Assembly (NCBI GenBank): GCA_964441775.1
Contig: CAYTVL010000028.1
Coordinates: 14,138 to 78,137, forward strand
DNA from: SYOC01 sp964441775
GTDB lineage: Bacteria > Desulfobacterota > Binatia > Bin18
Reading direction: 5' to 3'
Length of the DNA: 64,000 bases
Shown: one piece after another, positions 16,777 through 25,780 of the stretch
Layout: each line of letters begins with the position of its first letter
Position numbering within the stretch: position 1 is the stretch's first letter
Notes under the pieces: model-generated
What the model was told of the DNA's origin: nothing
What the model saw: only the letters and a program-made list of their open reading frames with translations
The model's database searches: none
Made by a program: the position numbers and the translations under genes

Positions 16777-17913
16777 ATGGCAAAAGCAGTTGAATCCTAT
16801 ACCGCCGTGGGGATTTCTCCGACCGTGCGCGGGGTGTTAAAACGCGAACACATTCTCACCAACATTGCACATCTTCACGAAGTGTGCGCGGCGGCTTGTT
16901 GGCTCTCTAGTTTGGACCTGCCGGTGCGTCTCATCGTGATTCCGGAAGGCGCACTGCAAGGATTCACCGATGAAGTGTTTGACTGGGATCATCGCCAATA
17001 CGCCGAGGAGATCGCCATTGATATTCCCGGGCCAGAGACCGAGCAGTTGGGAAAAATCGCTCGTGAGTTTCAGTGCTACCTTGTCGCAACAGCGAAGGCG
17101 CATGAGCCTGAATTCCCCGGATTGTTTTTTAACGTGGTGTTCCTGCTTTCACCGCAAGGGAAGGTGATCCTCAAACATCGGAAAAATTCACCGCTCTTTC
17201 CGGTGGAACATTCGGTGTGTCCGCACGACGTGTGGGAGAAGTGGATTGAGATTCACGGACGTTCGCTCGACGCCTTCTTTCCCGTTGCGGATACCGAGAT
17301 TGGCAAGATCGGGCTGTGCATGGCGAACGAAGGTTCGTATCCAGAGTTGATCCGCGGCCTCGCCATGAATGGCGCCGAGGTGATCTGCCGCCCCGCGTAT
17401 CCAGAGCCGCACGTCGGCAACGGTGCCTGGGAAATTCAAAATCGTGCGCGCGCGCTCGACAATACCTGCTACGTCGTGGCGCCCAATTTAGGGACGTATT
17501 ACTTATTGCCGGAATCTCCGTTGCCGGTGGACACGTTCGGTGGGCAGTCGATGATTGTGGATTTCAAAGGGCGGCTCGTTTCTCGACATGACTATGGTTC
17601 AGGATCGTCGTACTGTGGCGGCGTCATTGATATCGAAGCCCTGCGCGAGTTTCGTGCTCGCTCGCCGCTAATGAATTGGATGAAAGATTTGCGGATGGAA
17701 GTCTTATCTCTCATTTACGAACAGCCTGTGTATCCGAAAAACCTGTGGCTTGAGCGAACGCCGATGCGGCACGCGGAGTACAAAACGGCGGTGATCGAGC
17801 GGCAGATTCGTTTGATGCAAGAGCGGGGGATCTTTACGCCGCCTGCGAGAGGCGAACAGGAAAAATCACAAAGAGTGAAAGCCGCGAAGAAACGAAGACG
17901 CGGAACACGCTAA
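16777..17913 (+). CDS. Nitrilase superfamily carbon-nitrogen hydrolase
   Basis: A 378-residue protein with the Glu-Lys-Cys triad of the nitrilase superfamily: IPEGAL (Glu) near residue 57, KHRKNS (Lys) near 136, and GLCMANEGSYPE (Cys) near 181. The longer spacing and the RNRARALDNTCYVV-like segment resemble amidase or formamidase branches and not nitrilases proper. ATG 16777 follows AAAGGAGAGGGAG; longer in-frame starts overlap der and are rejected. The C-terminal 20 residues are lysine- and arginine-rich and probably disordered. It would hydrolyse an amide or carbamoyl compound; the substrate is unknown. Confidence 0.85.
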   Translation: MAKAVESYTAVGISPTVRGVLKREHILTNIAHLHEVCAAACWLSSLDLPVRLIVIPEGALQGFTDEVFDWDHRQYAEEIAIDIPGPETEQLGKIAREFQCYLVATAKAHEPEFPGLFFNVVFLLSPQGKVILKHRKNSPLFPVEHSVCPHDVWEKWIEIHGRSLDAFFPVADTEIGKIGLCMANEGSYPELIRGLAMNGAEVICRPAYPEPHVGNGAWEIQNRARALDNTCYVVAPNLGTYYLLPESPLPVDTFGGQSMIVDFKGRLVSRHDYGSGSSYCGGVIDIEALREFRARSPLMNWMKDLRMEVLSLIYEQPVYPKNLWLERTPMRHAEYKTAVIERQIRLMQERGIFTPPARGEQEKSQRVKAAKKRRRGTR

Positions 17914-17958
17914 CCGCCCCGAGGAAGAACGAATAAGACGAAAACGAAAAGACAAAAA

Positions 17959-18555
17959 CTATTCAATAATGGCGAGCACCTCGCGTGATTGGACGCCGAA
18001 GTGGCGACAGTGACTCACCGTCGGAAGAAAAATGTCAAGTCGTTTTCCTTTGATACGTCCACCGACGTCTTCGGCGATGCGTTCGCCGAGGCCTGGAATA
18101 TACAGTTTAGTGCCGAGAGGAATGATTCTCGGGTCCACAGCGATGGTGCGGCCTGGTTGAGGAAGGGTTCCCGTGGCGGTCTTTGTCGCCGCATGCGGGT
18201 GTTGGTGCGTGTAGGCGCGCATCGTGAACGTGCCCAGTGGCAACATATCAGCCGTCTGTGTGTGAAGCAGATGACTGTAACGATGTTCCATATGGATGGA
18301 AGAATAGTTCCTCATCGCTTTCTTTTTGGTGAAGAGGCGTTGCACTTTCTGTTTGACTAACAGCGTTTGCGGTTTCTTTCTTTGTGAAGGCGCGCTCTTT
18401 TTACAGGAGACTGCAGGTTGGACCACAGGAAAGCGAAGCTTCGGGGCCAGCCTGGAAGAAAGAACATGCGGCTGACTAGCGAAAAGAAAACTTGGAAACA
18501 TCGCGCTAATGAGCACACTCCGTCCCGCGAATGCAATAGCACTTTTTGTGAACAT
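17959..18555 (-). CDS. Secreted 3D-domain protein
   Basis: A protein of about 198 residues. The start MFTKSAIAFAGRSVLISAMF begins a signal peptide ending near FASQPHV. The C-terminal 90 residues form a 3D (Asp-Asp-Asp) domain: TATGTLPQPGRTIAVDPRII, PLGTKLYIPG, AEDVGGRIKGKRLDIF and a histidine-containing end. This barrel occurs in MltA- and RpfB/YabE-type peptidoglycan-active proteins. A basic linker with PSQRKKPQ lies between. ATG 18555 was preferred to 18627 because it directly begins the signal peptide and follows GGTGG. A cell-wall role is inferred. Confidence 0.78.
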   Translation of the reverse strand: MFTKSAIAFAGRSVLISAMFPSFLFASQPHVLSSRLAPKLRFPVVQPAVSCKKSAPSQRKKPQTLLVKQKVQRLFTKKKAMRNYSSIHMEHRYSHLLHTQTADMLPLGTFTMRAYTHQHPHAATKTATGTLPQPGRTIAVDPRIIPLGTKLYIPGLGERIAEDVGGRIKGKRLDIFLPTVSHCRHFGVQSREVLAIIE

Positions 18556-18996
18556 ACCGCCACCTGTCATGACCACCCAAGATCGCGAAGGCCCGAACTG
18601 GGTATCCGGCCTCACCGCTCCTGTCAAGGGCGCTGGAAGGGTAAGATGTCAGCAAACATCGTGCCGTATTTGCGCTGTCTCATGAAAAAATACGCGTTGG
18701 AGCAGCACTGTTGTTGAGCGCTGTTCTTGTCAAGCCCAGAGAAGTTGTATTCTTTGTGAAGACAGGTTATCACTTCATGTGAGAGTTTATTTTTTCGACG
18801 AAGGATAACAATGTTAATGTGTTTTATAATCTGTCAACAAATTGGAATGTCTTGTCGATTTTTGGCGACCTGGCCGCTTAGCTTCAGCACTGTTTACGGT
18901 CAAGGGCTTGGCGCCTGAAGGAGGCCGTCTCTCTCCTCTGTGATGAATAAACTGGAGCTTGATGGCGTCATTACTTCGTAGATGGAGGTGATCAGC
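18556..18996. other. Intergenic region without a recognised gene
   Basis: About 440 bp between divergent genes. The part from 18780 to 18850 is AT-rich and contains TATAAT at 18825-18830, a possible -10 element for the downstream secreted-protein gene, but no convincing -35 lies 17 bp upstream. I see no tRNA, small RNA or conserved frame. Confidence 0.5.
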
Positions 18997-19467
18997 ATGG
19001 TGAAAAAAACACTCACGATCAATGTTCTTGCCTTACTGTTTCTTATAGGTTATCAGGCTCCGGCCTGGGCGCAGGGCAGTTCGGGCATTACCTCCTTTGG
19101 CGGAGAATCGCGCGGGATAACCAAGGTCAAGGGAAGAATTCTCTGCACGACGTGTTCGCTGAAAGAAGCAAGTGCAGCGAATCCTGATCTCCAATCGAAA
19201 CTCTACGAATTTACCAATGGAGCGCAGCGGGCCGTTTTCCAACTGGTGGGGTTAAACGAGGTTGGCGGCAGACAAGACCTCAACGAAGTTGCTCGGTGGC
19301 AAGCAATTGTCGGCTTACGCAAACAGTTGCCAGTACGGATGCGAGAAGCGCTGTGGAAACAGTTGGTTGCTGAAGAAAACTTGCGGAGAGAAGTGGAACT
19401 GACGAGTTTATTGCGGAGCACTGGCGTCCTTGATGTTGGCGAGCTGACTTTTCTTACTGCTGAATAG
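18997..19467 (+). CDS. Small secreted protein of unknown function
   Basis: A 156-residue protein starting MVKKTLTINVLALLFLIGYQ, a signal peptide probably cleaved after APAWA. An ideal GGAGGTGAT Shine-Dalgarno sequence precedes ATG 18997, which favours it over 18982. After the leader comes a short Gly/Ser-rich part, then GRILCTTCSLKEA with a CxxC pair near residue 53 that could be redox-active or bind metal. The rest is helical and charged, ending LRSTGVLDVGELTFLTAE. I do not recognise the family. It is probably periplasmic. Confidence 0.7.
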   Translation: MVKKTLTINVLALLFLIGYQAPAWAQGSSGITSFGGESRGITKVKGRILCTTCSLKEASAANPDLQSKLYEFTNGAQRAVFQLVGLNEVGGRQDLNEVARWQAIVGLRKQLPVRMREALWKQLVAEENLRREVELTSLLRSTGVLDVGELTFLTAE

Positions 19468-19592
19468 TGAGAGTCTGCCATTGACTTCTTGCCGAGCAGT
19501 TTCACTTCCAAAGCGCTTTGTCATGTCTCCGACGTGAGCATTGCTCTTACGTGTGTTAACATAGACTGATTTTCTGGAACGAGGAGAGAGAC

Positions 19593-20837
19593 ATGGCGGA
19601 GAATGCGTATGTAAGCGCCCTCCATCAGTATGATAAAGCGGTGACCTATTTGGACCTCAAACCTGGCCTCGTCGACTATTTGCGAGTCCCGAAACGTGAA
19701 CTGACCGTCAATTTTCCGGTGGAGATGGATGACGATTCCGTCCGTGTCTTCACCGGTTATCGTGTGCATCACAATACGGCGCTGGGGGCGACGAAAGGCG
19801 GCATTCGCTATCATCCAGGCGTAACGCTTGATGAAGTGCGAGCGTTGGCGATGTGGATGACCTGGAAGTGCGCCGTCGTTGGTCTTCCTTACGGAGGAGC
19901 CAAGGGCGGCGTGATTTGTGAGCCCAAAACGTTATCGATGCGCGAATTGGAGAATCTCACTCGGCGTTACGCTACCGAAATCGGCGTCTTAATGAATCCG
20001 CAGGGCGATATCCCGGCTCCGGATCTTGGCACTGGGGAACGAGAAATGGCCTGGATCATGGATACATACTCGATGCACCATGGGTATTCCGTGCCTGCGG
20101 TGGTGACGGGAAAACCGCTGGCGATTGGCGGCTCGTTGGGGCGGAGCGAGGCAACCGGGCGAGGAGTGATGGTGACGGCGATTGAAGCGCTCAAATATCA
20201 ACATCTGGAGATCGAGGGCGCTCGAATCGTGGTTCAGGGGTTCGGTAAAGTCGGCGGTCCAGCCGCGTATTTGACCGAAGAGCGGGGCGCGAAAATTATC
20301 GCGGTGAGCGATGTCCAAGGCGGTATTTACAATGCCAAGGGGCTCGACGCCCGTGGGTTATGGACCTACGCCGCTGTTCATGGCTCCGTGGCCGGCTACT
20401 CAGAGGGAGAGCCGATCTCGAACGCCGATTTGTTAACTCTTGAATGTGAAGTCCTGATGCCGTGCGCGATGGAAAATCAAATTACCGCAGCGAACGCCGG
20501 GCGGGTGCGAGCGAAAATTATTGCCGAGGGCGCCAATGGTCCATTAACGCCGGAGGCGGATGAGATTCTCCTTGAGAAAGGGGTTTTCATTATCCCCGAT
20601 ATCCTCTGTAACGCTGGCGGCGTGACGGTGTCCTATTTTGAGTGGGTGCAGGACTTGCAATCGTTTTTCTGGGGCGAGGAGGAAATCAACGAGCGCTTGC
20701 GCCGTATTATGGTGCGCAGTTTTAATCAGGTGCTGCGTGTAGCCGACGAGAAGAGAGTGGATCTTCGCACGGCGGCGCAAATTTACGCCATTCAGCGCGT
20801 CGCCGAAGCCATGCTCATTCGCGGAATTTATCCGTAA
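19593..20837 (+). CDS. gdhA: Glutamate dehydrogenase (Glu/Leu/Phe/Val family)
   Basis: A 414-residue hexameric-type dehydrogenase linking glutamate and 2-oxoglutarate. The substrate-binding lysines are in TKGGIRYHP near residue 70 and PYGGAKGGV near 102, where the family catalytic Lys sits. The Rossmann fold has VVQGFGKVGGPAA near residue 213. The C-terminal NAGGVTVSYFEWVQ segment is typical of this class. GAGGAGAGAGAC precedes the ATG. The cofactor (NAD or NADP) cannot be assigned safely. It stands alone and converges with the M16 operon. Confidence 0.92.
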   Translation: MAENAYVSALHQYDKAVTYLDLKPGLVDYLRVPKRELTVNFPVEMDDDSVRVFTGYRVHHNTALGATKGGIRYHPGVTLDEVRALAMWMTWKCAVVGLPYGGAKGGVICEPKTLSMRELENLTRRYATEIGVLMNPQGDIPAPDLGTGEREMAWIMDTYSMHHGYSVPAVVTGKPLAIGGSLGRSEATGRGVMVTAIEALKYQHLEIEGARIVVQGFGKVGGPAAYLTEERGAKIIAVSDVQGGIYNAKGLDARGLWTYAAVHGSVAGYSEGEPISNADLLTLECEVLMPCAMENQITAANAGRVRAKIIAEGANGPLTPEADEILLEKGVFIIPDILCNAGGVTVSYFEWVQDLQSFFWGEEEINERLRRIMVRSFNQVLRVADEKRVDLRTAAQIYAIQRVAEAMLIRGIYP

Positions 20838-20856
20838 TAGGGCAGGGTCACTCTAC

Positions 20857-20890
20857 CGCCACACGAAGGGCGGGGCGCAATCGTGTGGCG
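20857..20890. terminator. Bidirectional terminator hairpin
   Basis: A perfect 10-bp stem, CGCCACACGA and TCGTGTGGCG, with a 14-nt loop. It lies between the convergent gdhA and M16 peptidase genes. There is no long T-run on either side, so it may act as a weak terminator or a 3'-end stabiliser. Confidence 0.5.
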
Positions 20891-20901
20891 AATCAACTGA
20901 A

Positions 20902-22224
20902 TTATTTCTTCTCCAGTCCGGCGGCGGCGAGGTCGGCGACAACGACTTGTAAAAATTGATCTGGATGTAAATACGTCTTTGCTGCGGCCTGGACTTGCTC
21001 AAGTGTGACTTGCCCGATCAGAGCGGCGTAGCGATCCGGATAATCGAGCCCCAGATTGTAGAATTCTATGAGCGGCAGCAGCGCGGCCACGTCCCGATTC
21101 GAGGCTAAACGCAAAGGAAAGCTGTTGATAAAGTACGCTTTCGCATCGTTAAGTTCTTCCGGCGTGAGTCCCTGCTCCGTCATTTGGTGAACCGTGCGTA
21201 ATGTTTCGTCGACGGCTTGAGCGGCGCTGGCGTTTTTTGTTTGCAAGGAAACAAGGAAAGGCCCAGCGTGCTTGCGCGCCATAAAGGTGCTGCCGATGTG
21301 GTACACCAATCCTAGCTCTTCGCGAACCCGTTTCATGAGTCGCGATTCGGTGCCGCGCATGCCGAGAATATAGTTCATCAACTGCACGGCGTAATAATCC
21401 GGGTTAGCGCGAGCGATACCAGGGTGCCCCAGAAGAATGTTGGCCTGGCTGACTTTCTTGTCCAGCGTCAGACGCGTCGTGACCGGTGGCGTGTTCTCTG
21501 GCCACGCCACGTCGGGAATCGGCGCTTGCCGCCAGTCCGCCAGATGTTTATGTAGCAACGCCGCTGCTTGCGCTTGGGTAATATCTCCAGCAAACGCGAT
21601 GACCGCGCCATTCGGTCGATAATACGTGCGGTGAAACGTTGTGACCTCGGCTTGAGTTACCGTTTCCAGCGCCGAGGACTTTCCTTCCACCAATTGACCG
21701 TAGGGATGATGGGGATAGAGTGTGCTGAGAAAGGTCTTCTGCGCCACCCAGCCTGGTTGCTCCTCATGGCTTTTGAGCACGCCTTCGATCTCTTTGCGTT
21801 TTTGCTCAAGTTCTCCTGGCGGAAACGTGGGCGTGAGCAGCACTTCTGCGAGAAGCGCCAGGGACTGGTCGATATTCTTTGTTAACGTGGTTAACGTGAG
21901 AGTCGTCGCTTCGTAATCGGCGTCGACCCCTAATGAAGCGCCGAGGAAGTCGAGTTCTTGCGCTAGCGCTTGCGCCGAGTGCTGTTTGGTTCCACGCATC
22001 AACAGTTCTGCGGTGAGATTCGCCAAGCCTTCTTTGCCGGCGGGGTCGGCTGCGGACCCGGTTGGCAACATGATATTCATGACCACCATGGGTAGGCCTG
22101 GTCGTTCTGCGACTAACAGTACTGCCCCGCTATCGAGCACAGTGCGCGAGCCTAGGGGAGCGGCTTGCGCTGATGCGACTGAACAGAGAACTGTGAGACA
22201 GACGGCGAAGAATGTTTTTATCAC
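20902..22224 (-). CDS. M16 peptidase-like protein, zinc motif lost
   Basis: A 440-residue M16-fold protein with a signal peptide (MIKTFFAVCLTVLCSVASAQ). Where active members have HxxEH, this one reads ANLTAELLMRGT, so it lacks the zinc site. The downstream half retains the structural features of an M16 C-terminal lobe, including the RVREELGLVYHIGS segment near residue 300. By analogy with paired bacterial M16 proteins, it probably forms a heterodimer with the active partner encoded 61 bp upstream. Location: periplasm, or anchored facing it. Confidence 0.85.
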   Translation of the reverse strand: MIKTFFAVCLTVLCSVASAQAAPLGSRTVLDSGAVLLVAERPGLPMVVMNIMLPTGSAADPAGKEGLANLTAELLMRGTKQHSAQALAQELDFLGASLGVDADYEATTLTLTTLTKNIDQSLALLAEVLLTPTFPPGELEQKRKEIEGVLKSHEEQPGWVAQKTFLSTLYPHHPYGQLVEGKSSALETVTQAEVTTFHRTYYRPNGAVIAFAGDITQAQAAALLHKHLADWRQAPIPDVAWPENTPPVTTRLTLDKKVSQANILLGHPGIARANPDYYAVQLMNYILGMRGTESRLMKRVREELGLVYHIGSTFMARKHAGPFLVSLQTKNASAAQAVDETLRTVHQMTEQGLTPEELNDAKAYFINSFPLRLASNRDVAALLPLIEFYNLGLDYPDRYAALIGQVTLEQVQAAAKTYLHPDQFLQVVVADLAAAGLEKK

Positions 22225-22285
22225 GGGGAGACTCCGTTCTTATTCTCGCTGGAGAGAGGCTACAGCCCGTTCACTTCACGGACCA

Positions 22286-23692
22286 CTAGTGCACCGTTTT
22301 ATCGCCGAGTTCTTCCGTAGGCTTTTCCCGTATCGGTGGGCCTTCAGGAAGAAGAATTCCTACCGTGCGATTCTCTTCTCGGAAGTAGGTTTGCGCGACG
22401 CGCTGGATAGCAGCCGCTGTGACCGCGCGAATGCCGGGAATAACTTTGGTGATCAGTTTCCAGTCGCCGAGCACAGCATATTCTCCCAATTGTTGCGCTC
22501 GGAAAAAGAGCGAATCTTGCCCATAGGTGAAGGAGGCCTCGACGAGATTTTGTGCGCGCTGGAGTTCTTTGTCGCTCACCGGGGCGGCCTTCAATTTCTC
22601 AATTTCTTGATAGAGCGCAGCTTCGGCTTCTTGCCATTTTTTCCCTTGCGCGACTCGCATCGACAGAAGAAAAAGCGGGGGGTCCAATGAGCTGCGCTCA
22701 TAATCAGCGTCAGCGGATAAAGCCAGGGCTTTTTTTTCAACGAGGATGGTTTGCAAGCGTGAACTGCGCCCCCCTGCCAGAATGACCGAGAGCAGAGAGA
22801 GAGGAAAACTATCGTCGTTGGTAAAGTTCGGGACATGATAGCCCACCGCGTAGATGGGGAGTGACGCGGGGCGTTTGAGTACGACGCGACGCTCTCCCCG
22901 TTGCGATGGTTCTTTTGAGGTGACCAGCGGTGGAGTCGGCCCCGTTGGTATGGCGCCAAACTCGGCGCGAATCTTTGGAAGCAGCGTTTCTGGATTGATG
23001 TCGCCAGCGAGAATCAGGATGGCGTTATTGGGGGCGTAATAGATCTGTCGGTAGCGCTTGACATCTTCAAGCGTGAGCGTTTCGAGGTCGCTCATCCACC
23101 CGACAACAGGCCAACCGTAGGGGTGCGCGGTGTAGGCGGCGGCTTTCAGTTGCTCCAGTAAGTCCGCCGCCGGTTCGTCGGCTGTGCGCAGGCGTCGCTC
23201 TTCCATGACAATTTTTCGTTCCGACTGAAACCCGGTCTCGTCGAGCGTAAGATTGGCGAGCCGATCGGATTCGAGCGAGAGCAGGAGATCCAGGTGCGAG
23301 GCTGTTGTGTTTACAAAATAGACAGTGTAATCATCGCTAGTGAACGCATTATCCGTCCCACCGGTGGCTTGCACGAGTTTTGAGTAGGCGCCAGGACCAT
23401 ACTTGGGCGTACCGCGAAACATGAGATGTTCCAGCAGGTGGGAAATGCCTGTGATCCCTGGTCGCTCGTTGCGCGAGCCCACCTGGTACCACACTTGTTG
23501 TGAGACGATCGGGGCATGGTGGTCCTCTAAAAGGAGAACGGTGAGTCCATTCGTAAGCGTTTCTTGCGTAACTTTCCAGTCGAGCTCAACATCAGACGCC
23601 GCCAACGCTGGCGGGGCTGAGATGCTCATGACAATAGAGCAGACAAGAAGAACAATGGACTGACGTAGGGGGCTGCTCCAGGCTTTAGCCAT
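22286..23692 (-). CDS. M16 family zinc metallopeptidase (active partner)
   Basis: A 468-residue secreted peptidase. The signal peptide spans about residues 1-34 (VLLVCSIVMSISAPPALAA). The inverted zinc motif HLLEH is near residue 84 (GISHLLEHLMFRGT), and the third ligand Glu is about 75 residues later in IVMEERRLR, as in pitrilysin-type enzymes. ATG 23692 was chosen because it begins the signal peptide; the longer frame to 23803 overlaps the neighbouring gene end. It is the first gene of a two-gene M16 unit and probably degrades short peptides in the periplasm. Confidence 0.88.
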   Translation of the reverse strand: MAKAWSSPLRQSIVLLVCSIVMSISAPPALAASDVELDWKVTQETLTNGLTVLLLEDHHAPIVSQQVWYQVGSRNERPGITGISHLLEHLMFRGTPKYGPGAYSKLVQATGGTDNAFTSDDYTVYFVNTTASHLDLLLSLESDRLANLTLDETGFQSERKIVMEERRLRTADEPAADLLEQLKAAAYTAHPYGWPVVGWMSDLETLTLEDVKRYRQIYYAPNNAILILAGDINPETLLPKIRAEFGAIPTGPTPPLVTSKEPSQRGERRVVLKRPASLPIYAVGYHVPNFTNDDSFPLSLLSVILAGGRSSRLQTILVEKKALALSADADYERSSLDPPLFLLSMRVAQGKKWQEAEAALYQEIEKLKAAPVSDKELQRAQNLVEASFTYGQDSLFFRAQQLGEYAVLGDWKLITKVIPGIRAVTAAAIQRVAQTYFREENRTVGILLPEGPPIREKPTEELGDKTVH

Positions 23693-23803
23693 AGAGGGAA
23701 CCTCGCGAAAGTGAATATGTTTGTGGCGGGGAAGGAAAGAACGGGCCATTTCGCAGGAGGAAAGGAGGCCCATGACCGGAGCACGGGCTCCCGCGCTCTT
23801 CAT

Positions 23804-24346
23804 TCAATATACCCACTTTCCTTTAGTGAAACGAAAAATTTCCGAGACCGGACTGGTTTCTACTTGTTCAAACGGCCCCTTCAAGGCGTCTTCTTTGGTT
23901 TTCCCCGCGCAACGCAGTTTTTTCTCAAGATAGGTCAAGATACCCACGTAGGGAGTATCCGAGGAGTTGGTCTTTTTCACGTTGATATGTCTATCGGGAA
24001 TATAGCCAATGTATTCTACCGCGAAGCCATCCGGCGATTCGACGACCTGGGCCTGAGACTTATGGAAGTTTTCTGTTTGGATGAGCTTTTGCATCCATTC
24101 GAGCGTAAAGGTATCGAATGTGGCCAAAGCAGCCTCCTCGGTGAACCCTATAAGTTTGACCTCGACGACTTTTTTCTGAGAAGCCCCCTTTGTTACCGAC
24201 GGCGCTTTGGATTTTGCTGCTTGCTTGGCTGGCGGTTTTTTCCCTTGATCCGCCGCTAGCGTCGCTCCGCTTGTGACGAGAAACGTTAAGACGCCAAGAA
24301 TAATCGCCCCCGCGATGCGGTTGGTTCGCCGTACAAGTACCGCCAT
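23804..24346 (-). CDS. Secreted protein of unknown function
   Basis: A 180-residue protein with a signal peptide (VLVRRTNRIAGAIILGVLTF, cleavage likely after LAA). A lysine- and alanine-rich linker follows (GKKPPAKQAAKSKAP), then a compact domain with ATFDTFTLEWMQKLIQ and DGFAVEYIGYIPDRHINV, containing one Cys in KLRCAGK. GAGGAGGGG precedes ATG 24346. It lies 111 bp upstream of the M16 pair on the same strand and may share its transcript. The family is not recognised; location is periplasmic or envelope-bound. Confidence 0.65.
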   Translation of the reverse strand: MAVLVRRTNRIAGAIILGVLTFLVTSGATLAADQGKKPPAKQAAKSKAPSVTKGASQKKVVEVKLIGFTEEAALATFDTFTLEWMQKLIQTENFHKSQAQVVESPDGFAVEYIGYIPDRHINVKKTNSSDTPYVGILTYLEKKLRCAGKTKEDALKGPFEQVETSPVSEIFRFTKGKWVY

Positions 24347-24488
24347 GATACCCCTCCTCATCTCTTGGTGTTGTCTTGGTACACAGCAGGATCGTGAATG
24401 AACCATGCCCCGTTCTGTACAAGAAACGCGACACGGTTAGTAGCAGAAGAGTTTCCGCTGGGGAAGGGGGGCGTGGCGCAGGGCGCGC

Positions 24489-25682
24489 TCAGGCAGCGTT
24501 TCGTAAGGCGGCAAGCCCGGGTAAATCTCCGGATTCCAGGAACTCGAGCGAGGCGCCGCCGCCCGTGGAGATGTGGCTAATTTTTTCCGCCAGACCGGCT
24601 TGCGTCAACGCGGCTACCGTGTCTCCACCACCGGCGACGCTGAAGCTGCTGGTGGTGGCTACAGCCTCCGCCACCGCTCGCGTGCCGCGATCGAACGGCG
24701 CGATCTCAAAAACGCCCATCGGACCATTCCACAAAATCATTTTGGCGCCGCGCAGGGCCCTGTTAAACGCCTCGATACTTTGTGGACCAATATCCACGCC
24801 AAGCCGATCCGCAGGAATATCTCGCCCAGAAGTCACCGCTGAGGCGCCGCCTGCTTTTAATTCCTCGACAACGACATGGTCCTGCGGCAGCAAGATAGTG
24901 ACGCCCCGTCGTGCAGCTTCGGCGAGGATGGCCTTTGCTTCTTCGATACGGTCGGACTCGACTAAGGATTTGCCGATGGCGACGCCTTGAGCTCGTTGCA
25001 AGGTGTACGCCATCGCGCCGCCAATGATGATGGTCTGCGTCTTGGGCAGCAAGCTGCGGATAAGACCAATTTTGTCGGAAACTTTTGCGCCGCCCAAAAT
25101 CGCGACAAACGGATGTTCTGGTTGTGTGAGGAGACGAGAGAGCGCGTCGATTTCCTTGCGCATCAAAAATCCTACCCCAGTCGTGGCGACATGTGGAATA
25201 ATACCCACAACTGAGGCGTGAGCGCGATGCGAAGAGCCGAACGCATCGTTGATATAGATGTCGGCGAGCGCCGCCAACGCGCGGGCGAATCCGGGCTCGT
25301 TTTTCTCTTCTTCGGCGTGGAAACGGAGATTCTCCAGCACGAGCACGGCGCCGGTTGGCAGTTGTGTACTTTGCCCCTGGACCGCCGCGCCAACACAGTT
25401 CGAAGCGAGTGAGACCTCCACATTGCCCAGGAGCTGCCGGAGCCGATCGGCTGCCGGGCGCAGACTGAAAGCAGGATCGACTTTTCCTTTGGGGCGGCCC
25501 AGGTGTGAAGCCAACACCACTTTTGCGCCGTGGTCAAGCGCATACCGGATGGTGGGCAGCGCCTCCCGTATCCGCGTGTCATCGGTGACTGCCCTGGCTT
25601 TATCGAGAGGGACATTGAAGTCGACGCGGATAAATACGCGTTTTCCACTCAGCGGCAATTGGTCGATTGCGGTAATGGCCAT
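24489..25682 (-). CDS. pgk: Phosphoglycerate kinase
   Basis: A 397-residue glycolytic enzyme exchanging phosphate between 1,3-bisphosphoglycerate and ADP. The signature RVDFNVPLD lies near residue 19, followed by the basic substrate-binding segments SHLGRPKGK and FGSSHRAHAS. ILGGAKVSDKIG is near 197 and the nucleotide-binding GGGDTVAAL near 350. The C-terminus STGGGASLEFL is normal. ATG 25682 is preceded by GGAAGGAA; the 18-residue upstream extension is rejected. It follows lon with a terminator between them. Confidence 0.96.
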   Translation of the reverse strand: MAITAIDQLPLSGKRVFIRVDFNVPLDKARAVTDDTRIREALPTIRYALDHGAKVVLASHLGRPKGKVDPAFSLRPAADRLRQLLGNVEVSLASNCVGAAVQGQSTQLPTGAVLVLENLRFHAEEEKNEPGFARALAALADIYINDAFGSSHRAHASVVGIIPHVATTGVGFLMRKEIDALSRLLTQPEHPFVAILGGAKVSDKIGLIRSLLPKTQTIIIGGAMAYTLQRAQGVAIGKSLVESDRIEEAKAILAEAARRGVTILLPQDHVVVEELKAGGASAVTSGRDIPADRLGVDIGPQSIEAFNRALRGAKMILWNGPMGVFEIAPFDRGTRAVAEAVATTSSFSVAGGGDTVAALTQAGLAEKISHISTGGGASLEFLESGDLPGLAALRNAA

Positions 25683-25712
25683 GACTGTTCCTTCCGTGAC
25701 GTGGATTGGGAC

Positions 25713-25756
25713 AAAAAAAAAGGGACAAGACTTCATGCGTGTCAGTCTTGCCCCTT
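25713..25756 (-). terminator. Rho-independent terminator of lon
   Basis: On the minus strand GGGGCAAGAC pairs with GTCTTGTCCC across a 13-nt loop, followed by nine T residues. It lies 25 bp after the lon stop codon and before pgk, separating the two transcripts. Confidence 0.85.
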
Positions 25757-25780
25757 GAGTTCTACAAAAGCGACCTGAGC

